In this document: positions 9,664 through 21,184 of the stretch, in pieces
Layout: every line of letters starts with the position of its first letter
Numbering within the stretch: position 1 is the first letter of the stretch
Assembly (NCBI GenBank): GCA_013339895.1
Contig: JABACO010000006.1
Location: 4,457,542 to 4,521,541 of the forward strand
DNA length: 64,000 nt
Reading direction: 5' to 3'
DNA from: Ephydatia muelleri
Taxonomy: Eukaryota; Porifera; Demospongiae; Spongillida; Spongillidae
Position numbers and translations under genes: made by a program
Notes under the pieces: generated by a model
Database searches by the model: none
Told to the model about the DNA's origin: nothing
Seen by the model: only the letters and a program-made list of their open reading frames with translations

Positions 9664-12600
9664 TTATTTACAACCACAGAACCACGGCACAGTGTGTCTC
9701 AAAAATTTCCTGCTGACTCGGACGCAGTTCAAATGATACCACTCTCTGCACTTTGAACATTGAATCATTTTTCTACCATCATTAGGCATCCTGCAAGAGC
9801 AGAATATTCTAAACACCTCTTGACGCACCATCTGTGACCTTTGTCGTCTTACAGCTGATGGAAATGGCAAAATATTTCCTTGCTCTAGTCCCTCTATTAA
9901 GTGCTGTCTCATTGTGGATTGGACAAACGTAACGGATGAAGGATCTTTGCCAAAACAAATTTCACAGGCAAAGGCTATTGCAAATAAGCCACAGTCCTGC
10001 GAGCCCTTCTGGTACTGAACACTCACATACTGTACTGTGATTTGCTTTCCCGCAGAATGCATTAAATCTGCAATAATTTGTTTCAAAGGTTCAGTTAATG
10101 TACCATTCAAGCTATCATATACATTTATGGTGTCTGGAATGCTTGAAGCAGCAGATACTGTTATCCAGTGGTTGTCTTTGATATTTAGGCATTGTACAAA
10201 GTCTAGGTTTCTTTGCACATCAAAGGTTTTTGTTTTCTGAAGAATTGGGTTTTGAAGGCCAGATATATGAGGATGACTTTGTTTAAGAAGCTGTTGAGCT
10301 GCATGTATTATATTGTCCGTTAGCCATCCATTATTTGACAATACCACTTTGTCCTCCTTATGCAACACAGATTCTCCTACTTTTATCCATACAGAATCAT
10401 TTTGGGCATCATCTTCACTGGCACTTAAATTTACAACTTCTTGTGGTTTTGCTGTTTCCATATTACAACAACTTTTACCTGGATGGCAATAGTGTCCACA
10501 GAATGAATGATTTAACTTGCATAGACATCTTTTTGTAGCACAACGTGTTTTGCAGGAGCAAAATAGCAAGACAGGAGGTTCAGCATCTTTGAGGGTGAGT
10601 AGGTCTTTAGGCTCAGTATCACTTGTGGTGGGTTGGTCATCAGGTTTAGCATGACTGATGGTGTGCGTGTCATCATCACATCCAACATCACTGGGTGTGG
10701 TTAAACCATCACGCTCAACATCACTGGTGGTGAGTGTGTCATCACACCCAGTATTACTGGGTGTGGTTAAGCCATCATGCTCAACATCACTGGTGGTGAG
10801 TGTGTCATCACACCCAATATTACTAGGTGTGGGTAGGCGATCATGCTCAGCATCACTGGGGGTGAGTGTGTCATCACACCCAATATTACTGGGTGTGGGT
10901 AGGCGATCATGCTCAGCATCACTGGGGGTGAGTGTGTCATCACACCCAATATTACTGGGTGTGGGTAGGCCATCATGCTTAGCATCACTGGGGGTGGATG
11001 GGTCATAACATTCAATATCACTGCAGATGGATGTGTCATCAGGCTTAACACCACTGGTTGATGGATCATCAGATATCACTTTGCTGGAGGCTTGCTTGTC
11101 ATCAAATGAAATACTTCCTTGGAGCATATTGCTGTGATACATCTTAAGGTGACCTCCAGTAGCTCGAATTAGAGTGCCGTCTTTGCTGATCAGTTCATAT
11201 ACTCCATGTGGCATCTTCTTCACAACTCTGTGAGGACCATCAAATCGGTCTTGCAGTTTACCACCTTTCATTTTCTTTCTTCTAAAATTCTTCTTCATCA
11301 CTAGCTCTCCTACTTGAAAGCAATTTGGCTTGGCACATTTTGAGTCATACTTTTGCTTTTGTTTCTTTTGAGCGTCAAGAATGTGCTTTTTTGCATCTTC
11401 CAAAATGACCTGATGCTTGTGTTGAACTGCTACAATATCTGGATCATTCAACATTTGATACTTGTGATGCAATTCATCACCTGATTCCTTCTGTAGGTCT
11501 ATATCAACAGGTAGAATTGCTTGACGACCAAACATTAATTGAAATGGTGTATAGGTGCTTGATTCATGTCTTGATGTATTGTATGCAAAAGTACAAGTGT
11601 CTAGGTAGGAGCTCCACACCGTTTGTTTGGTTGAAACAAACTTTGCCAGCATGTTTTGCAGTGTCTGATTGTAGCGCTCATCCAGACCATTTGCCTGTGA
11701 ATAATGTTAATCAAGGTTTGATGACATGTAGTATAGCTTTAGATACCTACCTGAGGATGGTATGGTGTTGTAAGCCGCCTCTTCACTCCTAGAATCTCAG
11801 CCAGCTTGTCATTCAATTTATTGCAAAACTCTGAACCATTATCAGAGAGCATAACTCTGGGTAATCCCATTCTCATGAAGATCTGCACAAGAATACATGA
11901 TTATGTATGCACAGCACAAAATGGCAGACATTTGCTGAATTTTTAAATAATAGCATTTAATAACACAAGCTTTTGTAATGTAATAAATATATACTCTCTC
12001 ACAGAATAGGAGAAGATGTGGTAGAACCTGATGGACCCATGTGACATCATCAGGGCCATACATAATGTGACATAATTATAGCCATGCATACAGTATCACA
12101 CTTATGCAACACCAAACTTATACATACACAAATGCATACACACATAGTGAATAGAATCACTCAATACAGAAAATGATCAGAATCTAACACCTATACGTGC
12201 ATACACCGCTGCTACATTCTGCACCTACATCTAGGCAATGCTTATGCTAAGCAATATAAACACTAAAGTGTAATGAATTGCAGCATATAAATCATTAGTT
12301 CATACATGCTATATACCTTAAAAAGGCAGTTTGCAACAGTAGTTGCTGTTTTGTCTGGTGTTGGAATGGCCTCGACCCACTTTGTGAAATAGTCACTAAT
12401 TGTCAGAATATATTGACTTCCATCTTCTCCAGGTGGGCTAATAGGACCAATGAAATCAATCCCTATCATGTACCATGGGGATTTCACGGGAATTGGGTGA
12501 AGTTCAGGCACGCCACAAGTGAGCTTTCTGTTCATTCGCTGGCAAATGTCACATGTTCGTATCTATAAAATATGACCATATGGTTATAATGCTGACTATG

Positions 12601-13250
12601 ATAGTTTTCCCTCATTTTCTGATTAAACATTTCAGTGATGTCAAGCATTATCTAAGGCAAGTATGTTGGACAATCAATTTTTAGTGTGGTTACTTTTTAA
12701 AATGCGTACTCTACTATACTAGTCGCAGTCACAAATTGAGGTTGCTCCTCTGGCAGTGTAATGTAATTATTGAACTGTAACCTACCATTTCAGTGCAATC
12801 TTTCACCATTCCATGCCACATGACACGTTCCTTTATCCTATGTAGCGTCCTAGTTCTTCCCATGTGGCCTGAAGTTGGATGAACGTGACAGGCTAGCAGA
12901 ATTAGTCTCCTTTCCTCTGGACTTTGAACATAGCGAAGAAATGTGGGCTCCTATGGAAAATAAACGCTATTCAAAAGTGGGTTTCAAACCGCACCACCAC
13001 GTCATGCTAGGCTTCCCACGTAGCTCCAAATACATTAACCGTTGATACGTACCTTTCCTTTTAACTTCTGCTTGTACATCAGCTCGCCACTTGTGGAAAT
13101 AAAAAACTTTAACGCCTTTTTTCGTATCACTCTCTTCCGAGAAGAGGAGGATGCCTCTGGGTACTTGTTTGTGGAAAGGTACGTAAAGACGTCGCGGATT
13201 AGATCGTCGCTCAGGTCATCCACAATGTCGCTCTCCATTTCTTTCTTCAA
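9664..13250 (-). CDS. Ginger1-like transposase with Ulp1-type protease and PHD finger
   Basis: DDE transposase that would cut and join transposon ends in the nucleus. Exons on the minus strand are 13250-13053, 12950-12786, 12562-12317, 11882-11751 and 11694-9664. All four introns are phase 0 with GT-AG ends, giving about 923 residues without a stop. Order of domains: H2C2 zinc finger (about 85-128), integrase core with D157 (GIDFIGP), D217 (SDNGSEF) and E253 (GLDER), an exact 35-residue D-E spacing. Next come a GPY/F-like block (GPHRVV), a 22-residue tandem-repeat linker and a Cys-rich module (about 626-660). A C48 Ulp1-like protease follows with His (DNHWI), Asp (VYDSL) and Gln-Cys (QDCGLF), then a C-terminal PHD finger. 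Ginger1 and Gypsy integrases are close relatives; TIRs and the lack of RT favour Ginger1. All catalytic residues are intact, so it may be active. Confidence 0.85.
10650..11015 (-). repeat. 66-bp tandem repeat inside the transposase linker
   Basis: Five to six 66-bp units encode a 22-residue repeat with core PTPSNIGCDDTLT. Two central units are almost identical, so expansion is recent. The repeat lies between the GPY/F-like block and the Cys-rich module and is probably a flexible linker. Confidence 0.9.
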
Positions 13251-13274
13251 CTATTTTTTCGGACACGTGGCCCA

Positions 13275-13407
13275 ATAATCACTTCACGGACCATTTATTC
13301 CCGATTCGGACAATTTTTTCCAGGAAATTTTGGTCCGCGCGGACCAATATTTCCTGAAAATTTTGGTCCGGGACCAAAATTTCTGGCGGACCAAATTAAC
13401 CGTGACA
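13275..13407. repeat. right terminal inverted repeat of the Ginger1-like element
   Basis: Read on the minus strand from 13407 it starts TGTCACGGTTAATTTGGTCC, then the same GGTCC and GGACCAAAATTTCC modules as the left end. Confidence 0.8.
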
Positions 13408-13615
13408 CTACCGCGAGATATCACGATATTTTTTGTTATATGGCGATACAAACGTGAACTAGAATAGACGGTTAAATTAAGACGGAATATGTTGTTGATG
13501 AGAAATTCAGTAGGTATATTGGTACGCGGCGTACACATGTACACGCAGCGGCAAATAATTAAAACCACTTTGCTAGGAAAATGCATTTACCCAGCCGTTC
13601 TGGGATAGCCTCCAT

Positions 13616-13900
13616 CTATTTATCTGGAGTTAATTTTTTTGCTGTGGAGAAACCGTTCTGAAGGTGCACCGAGGCTGATGTAGCTAGATACTTCCTTGCC
13701 AGTTTGGCAACTTGAGGGAAGTATAATTCATGCTTTCTCCACCACTCCATTGGATCATCTCGTCTAAAATTAATTTCAACTTCCTTAAGAATTATCCTCA
13801 ATGTGATCATGATTACCAATGATTTGACAGCTAGGGGATTGATCTTTTTGTCCAAACACAAGACCTCTTCGCTGTTCTGTGCCACCCAATATGTTCCCAC
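13616..13900 (-). pseudogene. hAT transposase C-terminal (dimerisation) fragment
   Basis: Contains DPMEWWRKHELYFPQVAKLA followed by ARKYLATSAS and a degraded FSTAKKL, the recognisable hAT-C dimerisation domain ('PxEWW...ARKYL...P(S)ERxFSxAG'). The conserved SSVPSER core is altered to SVHLQNG. The rest of the transposase was not found and no hAT ends were located. It lies about 200 bp outside the Ginger-like element. Confidence 0.75.
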
Positions 13901-15300
13901 ACATCAATCTTAAACATTTGTTTTAAACGCCTACAATCTCCCCCTTGTATACAGCATGATAGGAAGGTTTCGGTTCTTTTGTCGCCGTCATAACCGTAAA
14001 TTGCAATAATAATTCATCGATGAATATAATAAAAAATATCGCAGTCATATCGCGCGCGGTACAGATGCTATCAGCATAAGACCATATCGCTGCAGCACTG
14101 CACACAAACACACATGTACACACGCACACACACATGACCGCATTTTCGTACAATGTTAATTAACTCATAGCTGTATTTTATACAAAACCCAACGGTACAC
14201 ATAAAACTAAATAAATTACAAACTACAACCTGAACTTAAATTGCGCAAAATGCTTTGACCAGTGATGCATGTAGTCATACCGTACAGTGTAGTTTATTTG
14301 TGACGGAAAATACTCGACGCCTCGCACATGCAGGTTGGCATTCCACGTAGACAGAGGGAATGCCGTTTTCTTTTGTCTTAAACCTGAAGCAAAGTAAACA
14401 CCTTACCACGCCTTCTTCTCACGGCGCGCTTGGCTTCATGCATGGTCACACGATTCACGAATAAAATTTTTGTGTGCTTGTCCATGTTCCTGATAAACAA
14501 AGCGTCCTTTTTGATCTATATCAACATTGATAACCTATGCATTTTATCAAAAACATTTTGCCAATTCACGCATTATCCCATTAGTGATACTGCCCTTTGA
14601 TAAGGAACCATCAAGATGCGAAGTGTATAGCATCACTGTGAAGCCGGACCAAGCCGATACTATAACGTCTCGCTGCCATAACAATCATTTTTTATATGCG
14701 GTACATAGTACATGTACATGCATATTCAGCTAGTGGCTCGGATTCGCTGCTTTAGCAAGCACTGCCGCTTTTAGGGTTCCACTTCGTACAGTCAGAGTGT
14801 GTAAAGATTATTTGCCCAACAAAAGCCATATTGGTTCCTTACATTTACATGTATGCGTCATCTTACCATCCACGAGCATCTAACAGGGTATTAACAGACA
14901 CACTGCTACTACTATCTTTTGCATTGGCCTACAAACAGTTAATACTGGAATATTTGTGTTCTAATAAAATAAAATACAATAAATAAATAAAACGAACAAA
15001 ACATTTGCCAATACGTGAGTGCAAGATTAAGCACACATTACGTGAGCTAACTGGTCACAGGCACTGTTTTAGGTGATCGAGAAAGCGATATATATATGTC
15101 AATACTGTTGAATGATTCAGGCATGAGATGAGTTGCTGTGTGTCCACAACTTCAAAAACTTTTTCTAGGCCAAATATCTCATAATTGCATAAAGGGCGGA
15201 ACCGTTTCACGTGAATAGGGGTTGGTTTAGCTCCATGGTACATGATAAGGTTTCAAAGTAATCCAATTTGTCCATCCCAAAACTACCAAGATAGCAGCTG
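13901..15300. other. no gene recognised
   Basis: AT-rich, with a short CA-rich patch near 14100-14135. Frames are at most 76 codons and none resembles a known family. Confidence 0.4.
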
Positions 15301-15306
15301 TACACG

Positions 15307-15335
15307 CCCCCCCCCCCCCCCCCCCCCCCCCCCCC
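15307..15335. repeat. poly(C) run of about 29 bases
   Basis: Uninterrupted C homopolymer. Its true length may be affected by sequencing error. Confidence 0.9.
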
Positions 15336-16156
15336 GACATTTCAATGCATACGTGCATCCCGTGAATATCTCTACATGTAGGCGCATTCACGTTATATCG
15401 ATATATCACTTGATTATTGATGACTACATCAACCTTTTAATAAATTATACATTAATTTATGTTTCCTCGATCATTGATGTTAAGGATACTTGCAATTGGC
15501 TAAGGCATTGTCCTTATTATATTCAGGAAACGGACAGAACCGGAGAAATGAAAATTAATAGCATAATGGCATAAGCATTTGAGGCCCCCCGTCAGATTTA
15601 TTTACAATGAATTTATCTCAATGATTCCTATGGTTTCCATGTGTTTTAACACACTGCGCATAATTAAATGTACAACTGTACTAGTATTGGAATCATGATA
15701 AATAATGATATGTGTAATTGCACAATGGTATCCGTCAAAACATGGCGTTTTCAACGTTTATGTACTTCGGTATGTGGTCCGTGTCAACACAGTACTGAAA
15801 TATAATCCGTGTGTTAGTAATTGATCATTTTACGCTCATTAACCAAAAACGTAGCTCCTTTTACCATGTGTTGAGTTCATGGCTGGGAAGTTGATTGAGC
15901 GTACATGCGCTTAAGAAAGAATTCCCTTTTCTCATCACATCCAGTAAGGCTTGCATTGTTCTGATAGCCTCTGTAACGCCGTGCATGCATTTTCCTTCAT
16001 CGCGGAATGTCACGCCTCCACGGTGAGAACAGTGAATCCTTACATCAGAGGTCTGCTCCTCATATTCCTGTAAGTATGTTAGTGCTAATGAAGTGCGACA
16101 TTTTGATGGCTAAAAGAGTTTGGTGAGAGGATAAATGCATGTAACATATTTTCTTT
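15336..16156. other. no gene recognised
   Basis: AT-rich non-coding sequence. Nothing recognised on either strand. Confidence 0.4.
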
Positions 16157-16280
16157 GTCGGTTGAACGTAGTGCATTAGTCAGGATCTATGCTCCCACCT
16201 GATTGTAAGCAAGTCACATTGTATGAGACACACGAGTGGACATTCGATCTCTAAGCGGTAGGCATTGTGCACATGTTCTT
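16157..16280 (+). mobile_element. diverged partial copy of the LTR-like start
   Basis: TGTCGGTTGAACGTAGTG..ATTAG..CTATGCTCCC matches 681-720, after which the two diverge. This supports a dispersed repeat rather than a unique promoter. Confidence 0.5.
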
Positions 16281-17550
16281 TATCTTTCATGTTTTTCTAA
16301 GGCGTCCGCCCAGCCCAAGCGCCTATAGCATTGCCCTAGATGGCCTTAGCTGTGTGGAGTTCTGAAGAAGCAGTGGTGTGTAGTGTTCTGTGTATTGCTG
16401 GGTCAGTGATAGATTACGTTTCTCCCTATGAATTTTTATCCTGGCTTCTATAGGGCTTTGCTGCTCTCCACGAGTCTTATATCACTATAATGGCATACTG
16501 TAAATGTAGTTCTCACATTTTTCTCTTTCTCTCTTCCCCCACCCTCCCCTCCCCCCGCCAGTTTTTATGCTATAACATTTAAATGTTATATCTAATGCGG
16601 TTCATACGGCTAGTACTGCATATTGGACTTTGTTTTGATTGTATGTAATTGCGGCATTTACCTTCTACGATGATGCAAGCATTTTCAAAATTCCATTGTA
16701 TACTGGCTGTGTGCTACGGTAACTTCAGCTGGTGTTTGTGATCGTGGGGGGGGGGGGGGGGGTATACTTGCATGTCGAGTTATGCACATGGAACCGAACA
16801 TACGTACATGTGCGCTGCTTCGTTCTTTGCGAGCAAGGTTTCCCAATACAAAGCATGTCGAAGTGTCTTATGCACCTCTCCTCCTTATCGCATTGCTCTG
16901 GTACACGCCATATCAGTTAGTTAGCGTCCACTGTCCCTATACCCCATTCCCCCCAACCAAGACGAAAAAATTCACACCTAACACGATTGGTAATTTTATA
17001 TTGTTTCATACTATGCTATTGTATTCCAATACTGCCAACTTCGTCATAAACAAAGCATTCCATCAGATTCGTACACAAACTAGGCTGGAATCGGAGGAGA
17101 GAGAACAAAGCGTTCCTCTTGCGGACATGCAGGTAAACATTTAGACATCTGCTATTGCATCCAAGAAGTCAGCAGCAACACATAGTTTGACGATTGGATA
17201 AGTATATAGTCTCCTCGGACGCATAAACGAAGCGTGCAAACTCTCCTCTCACCCCGAGTTTTGTTAAATATGCATGAGTATTAGAACAAGCAGTCGCATG
17301 CATTTGACTGTTTTCACCTGTAAAATCGCCACCATCCTCTAGTAATGTACTCTTAAAGCCTACATGAACACAAATGCACTGCATATTTACATTAGCGAAG
17401 ACCTAAGTGTCGCCATGCAGCTGCATAGGAATTATGGAGTAGCATACAGCAATAATGCTATGGTTGCCATCGTAACGTTATATATATTTCAATCAGACAT
17501 AGCTGATGGCGAAATTGGCTACCAGACAAAAGAGGAAGCCAGACAATAGC
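16281..17550. other. mostly non-coding, possible isolated exon
   Basis: A poly(G) run lies at about 16746-16761. A stretch at about 17035-17133 (+) reads FVINKAFHQIRTQTRLES and on to ADMQ before a GT donor. It could be a cytoplasmic juxtamembrane exon of a receptor, but no neighbouring exons could be tied to it. Confidence 0.25.
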
Positions 17551-17556
17551 TTATAC

Positions 17557-17565
17557 TATAAATAG
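17557..17565 (+). promoter_or_regulatory. TATA box for the Ig-type gene at 17646
   Basis: TATAAATAG lies 81-89 bp before the start codon, a suitable spacing for a core promoter with a short leader. Confidence 0.6.
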
Positions 17566-17645
17566 TGATGTGTCAAGCACACCAGAAAACACGTCAATCG
17601 TTACTCAATCGTTGCTTGCTCGTATCACTGATAGTTCACGCAGAA

Positions 17646-18624
17646 ATGGAATATTGCTTTGTCTATCTATCGCTTGTGATCATTTCGCTCGGTGGAAGTA
17701 AGTGCCTGCATGGTTGATAATTCATTCAGTTTAGCAGCAAAAGAAATAGCTCTGTGATACAGTTCTGCTTTTTCTAGTTTGCAGATCTCAGATCATAAAA
17801 GCTCCAAACAATCAAATAGTTTCAAGTAATGGGCTGGCTACATTCAACTGCTCCATGTCGTGTTCACAACTACTGCCCGTAACGTGGTACCTAACGCTCC
17901 CAACGAACGCCCGAACTGCCGCTGTGTCTCCGTTCACATCCCTGAGCCAAGTCAAAAACATCTACGGAATCGAGGTCACCAGAGGAACAGTTAACGAGTG
18001 TTCCCAAGGGGGATACTATGTTGAGCAACTCTTCGTGAAGGCCCAACAGCAGCTAAACCTCATGCCAGTCCAATGCTCAACCGTATGCTTGAGTGGAGAT
18101 TGCTCATGCGATTCAACCCAAGTCTACTTCAGCAAGCTTGCTGTACTTAACGTTCTAGGTAAGGAAGGCGTTCACGCGCATCGACCTGCTGGAGGTACTG
18201 TATTTTCGTCCTTCTGCAGAAGCTAATAGCGGTCCAACTTCGGTCCCATCAAGCACAAAGGCAATCATGACGACAACAACGGCAGCGAAAGTATCAATAA
18301 CAGCAACGACAGTACTCTGCCCTACACCGTCATTGCAAGGTAGGTCTGCATGATTGCATGGCTTTCTATATCGACTTGTTTGAATCGAATATGTTATCAT
18401 CTTGCATGCTCTAGTTGATTATGTTTTTTTTTTTTTTTTTTTTTTTTTGCCGATCAGTGCCAGCTGCTTCCGCTAGCGGCCTAACGAGTTACGTCACTAT
18501 TACCGTCACAGCAACTACGACAGTTGCCCAACCGTCAATGGATCCAACCGCTTCACCTCTTCTATCTGCCGACATTCTTTCTCATACACCAAGCGCTTCT
18601 TCGACAGCAAGCTATCTCGCATGA
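17646..18624 (+). CDS. secreted Ig-type protein with Ser/Thr-rich tail
   Basis: Exons 17646-17697, 17778-18158, 18220-18339 and 18458-18624 join through three phase-1 introns into 239 residues. Exon 1 is a signal peptide (MEYCFVYLSLVIISLGG). Exon 2 looks like a V-type Ig domain: a Cys in FNCSMSC, a Trp in VTWYLTLP, and several more cysteines, including a CSTVCLSGDCSC cluster. Exons 3 and 4 are Thr/Ser/Ala-rich, like an O-glycosylated stalk. No transmembrane or GPI segment is seen, so this is secreted or lacks an undetected 3' exon. It shares its exon plan with the genes at 31567 and 60129 but little sequence. Function unknown; cell-surface recognition is inference. Confidence 0.65.
18424..18448. 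repeat. poly(T) in the last intron of the Ig-type gene
   Basis: About 25 T immediately before the exon 4 acceptor, acting as an extreme polypyrimidine tract. Confidence 0.85.
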
Positions 18625-19570
18625 CAGGATATCTATGTTTGGTCTGCATACATGTGTAGCACCAGTTCAAGACATATATGAATATCCATGTACTCTCGTT
18701 CTGTTGTTGTCTTCTTCTCCACGAGTGCGTATGCAAATTCAGACTGTATGTGTATGCATTCAAAGGCCACCAATTGAGCCGCGTGCATATTGCTTAATAA
18801 CTCAGCCTGCGGTTTTGAAAATTTCTTATCCATCGCAATTTTGTATGCCAAGATCGTTACATGTGGAAATAGATGACATCAAGATAATTGTGTGGCAGAC
18901 ACGTTGTGGGGCATGTTATACAACTGCTGTCTAAGCACCTAGTTACGGCGTCTCAGGCATGCGCGCAATTCACACAACTCTACACATGCACGCACACGCA
19001 CGTAAAAATGCAACGCATGCATGCAAAAAATCAGCTACATGTATAGCTTCGAGAACACACTGAATGGGGATGCTTTTTATGTAATCGCATTCAAATATGT
19101 AGCCCTCGAGAACTAGGAACGATGTGCGTACAGCCCATACTGACTATAACACATCTGCAGAACGAAAATGGTTACGATAATTGGAGCGTTAATCATGTCA
19201 ATGCAGAAGTTGGTCACGCCTCGGGGATGGGCAAAAGTGGATTGCTCTTATAGAACAACAGTACCAGCGCTGAATTGCAAATCCTTCACAAATAGCATAT
19301 ACATGCATACTTTATGTATCCCAGCATGCTATGTCAAAGAAATTGCACACGCATATTTAGGCATAATTATGCATGTATACGTACAACACGAATTAATCAG
19401 TATAGCAGCGGAATCCAACCAAACAATCAAACATTAATCTGGGCATACATGTATACATGTACTTGCAAAGCATCTATTTTTGTGGGAACTCTCAATTCTG
19501 GTTGAAGAGTTTTGTTTCTTTAAGGAAAAACACTGCCATGGATATTAATTGTTCCTAACGGTAGCCGCTA
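18625..19570. other. no gene recognised
   Basis: Downstream flank of the Ig-type gene. Frames up to 136 codons (18524-18934) overlap the gene's 3' end and look like chance. Rich in ATGCATGC and TACATGTA words. Confidence 0.4.
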
Positions 19571-19571
19571 G

Positions 19572-19820
19572 TTGTTACCAGAAGCGAACGACCATCCAGC
19601 CATCCAACAATTGGCTGCTGCGCGTGCTGAGATGAAAGACTTCCGAACGCGTCTCCCTTTGAACTGTTCTATAGATACACGGATACCCCATGGCGTGTTG
19701 GCCAAAAGTGCCCAGCCCGTTGTGTCTGTATACGAAAATATCTATCCAATGTTTGGCAGTGCGTACTCCCCAGCAGTGATCGCCTTGTTTGAAAGCATAT
19801 TAACAGGTGCACAAGGATAA
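19572..19820 (+). CDS. unrecognised open frame abutting a palindrome
   Basis: An 82-codon frame (start annotated at a TTG) with plausible protein composition (HPAIQQLAAARAEMKDFRTR) ends inside the left arm of the palindrome at 19799. I do not recognise it. The end LTGAQG and stop are produced by the palindrome, so a longer exon may have been cut by insertion there. Confidence 0.25.
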   Translation: MLPEANDHPAIQQLAAARAEMKDFRTRLPLNCSIDTRIPHGVLAKSAQPVVSVYENIYPMFGSAYSPAVIALFESILTGAQG

Positions 19821-19934
19821 TTAAACAATAAAGGTGTGCCAATTAATTGGATTATGTGCCAAACGCGCGTTTGGCACATAATCCAATTAATTGGCACACC
19901 TTTGTTGTTCAATTATCCTTGTGCACCTGTTAAT
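19799..19934. mobile_element. 136-bp near-perfect palindrome
   Basis: Arms 19799-19866 and 19867-19934 are reverse complements with about two mismatches and no loop; the centre is AAACGCGCGTTT. The ends are ATTAACAGGTGCACAAGG. Either a palindromic MITE or a recent inverted duplication. Confidence 0.9.
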
Positions 19935-20004
19935 CTGCTTACAACTCGGTACTGGAAATTGTTGACACTACAGCACCCACCGAGGTATAAATGATTTTAC
20001 GATG

Positions 20005-20120
20005 CTAGGTGGCAGGAGTTGGGGTGGTCTTGTGTTCCACTTGCCGTCGAAACGTACGACAATTGGTGGAAAGAGGCTGCGAGTGTGCTCTCCCGCCTAG
20101 CCTCTCTGCTACCCTAGGTC
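20005..20120 (+). pseudogene. RLE-retrotransposon 3' fragment
   Basis: Reads QELGWSCVPLAVETYDNW and then SRLASLL, the C-terminal signature of the retrotransposon at 35457-39041. Truncated at both ends. Confidence 0.7.
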
Positions 20121-20287
20121 AAGCCACCCCCAAAGCCTAAATGATGGTTAGAGGAAGGAAGAAGTGTATGGTAAGGGTTGAACTGCAGGTTTGAATTTGT
20201 ATATATTAGTGCTTAGTTTTAATAACAATGGTAATCTTTTGTGTTACTAAACTGTAAGAATGATGCATACATGGGATCATTTCAGCT

Positions 20288-20503
20288 AAAAGGGACCTAA
20301 GTATATACATTATAAAATTGCTTTGATGTATTTGCACTTAAAAAGATGTATGGCTAATTAACAATTTAGAGCCTTATACAACTGTAAGATAGATACTCCG
20401 ATTTTCAGTGCCTATGAAGCAATGTGCAGAAGACATTTCAGACTTCCAGAATATGAAAACTTGAAATCTTGAAAAATACATGCGCTCGGTCCCTTTTCGT
20501 TAT
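20288..20503. mobile_element. GGGACC-ended MITE, copy 2
   Basis: Starts AAAAGGGACCTAAG and ends CGGTCCCTTTTCG. The interior shares AGATA.TCCGATT.TCAGTGC and CAATGTG.AGA.GACATTTCAGAC with copies 1 (8545) and 3 (61837). Confidence 0.75.
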
Positions 20504-20678
20504 TACCACAGGAGTACACGAATGCCAATATGGCTAAGCCATCAACACTCACTGGCCAGCTGGATCTGGCGTGGATGGCTTGAGCAATTTCCCTCATTAG
20601 GTTGTACTTATTGTATTCCTTTCCATACCTTACCTTAAAGCACAAACTAAGGCACACATGAACACACACTAGCACAAA

Positions 20679-20714
20679 CACACACACACACACACACACA
20701 CACAACACACACAT
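20679..20714. repeat. short (CA)n microsatellite
   Basis: CA repeat of about 30 bp within AT-rich non-coding sequence (20510-20940), where nothing else was recognised. Confidence 0.9.
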
Positions 20715-20939
20715 TACAGATAACTACGCATAAAGTTTGTTAATCATAATAATTATCATTATAAGTCAAAACTCTGTTGCATTTGTTACATAAAATTGCT
20801 TTATAAAATTATCATCTTCATCATGTAAAATGATAATAATAAACGAAATAACACACATATGCCACACAACAAACAAGAGAAAAATATTAGTCTAACATGT
20901 ATAACTGATAATATTAATACTTAATCCATGCCTAATTTG

Positions 20940-21095
20940 AGGTCTATATTGGTGGAGCTTTGGACCATGAAGTTGAATGTTTTATCAAACTCCTTGCAGA
21001 TGAAATTTCTGACAAATCAGTGGGAAATATTGTGAAGTTGCAGGACGGGTACGAGCCAGGCTCACTTGCATTCTGCCCTTGTCTTTTATACCCTG
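20940..21095 (+). pseudogene. fragment of a second retroelement C-terminus
   Basis: Reads GGALDHEVECFIKLLADEIS and, further on, LQDGYEPGS. The same phrase (EAECFIQLLADKIAQK..LQDGYEPG) occurs on the minus strand at 44693-44962, so both come from one family of retroelement C-termini. Confidence 0.6.
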
Positions 21096-21184
21096 TTGGC
21101 ATGTACATTCTTATTACTGGTATCATTGTATTTGTTATTATGATTGGCTAATTATATTTGTCCCAAAAACTAGATAATCGACAT

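Larger units (their letters stand above)
9341..13407 (-). mobile_element. Ginger1-like DNA transposon, apparently complete
   Basis: About 4.07 kb with related terminal inverted repeats, each starting TGTCAC and packed with TTGGTCC / GGACCAAAATTT motifs. The ends fit the TGTNR start known for Ginger1 elements. Flanking tetramers are CTTC on the left and CTAC on the right, a 3-of-4 match to the expected 4-bp target duplication. It encodes one five-exon gene on the minus strand. The coding start lies only about 157 bp inside the right end. No LTRs, gag, protease or reverse transcriptase are present, which argues against a Gypsy retrotransposon. Confidence 0.85.

Noticed and set aside
10658..11008. 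116-codon plus-strand open frame
   Set aside because: Antisense shadow of the 66-bp repeats in the transposase gene.
10650..11015. CRISPR-like array
   Set aside because: Repeats are in-frame coding units without unique spacers, and the genome is eukaryotic.
9664..13250. Gypsy LTR retrotransposon integrase
   Set aside because: No LTR, gag, protease or RT; TIRs with TGTCA ends and an intron-bearing gene fit Ginger1 better.
18524..18934. 136-codon frame overlapping the Ig-type gene's last exon
   Set aside because: Out of frame with the spliced gene and without recognisable content.
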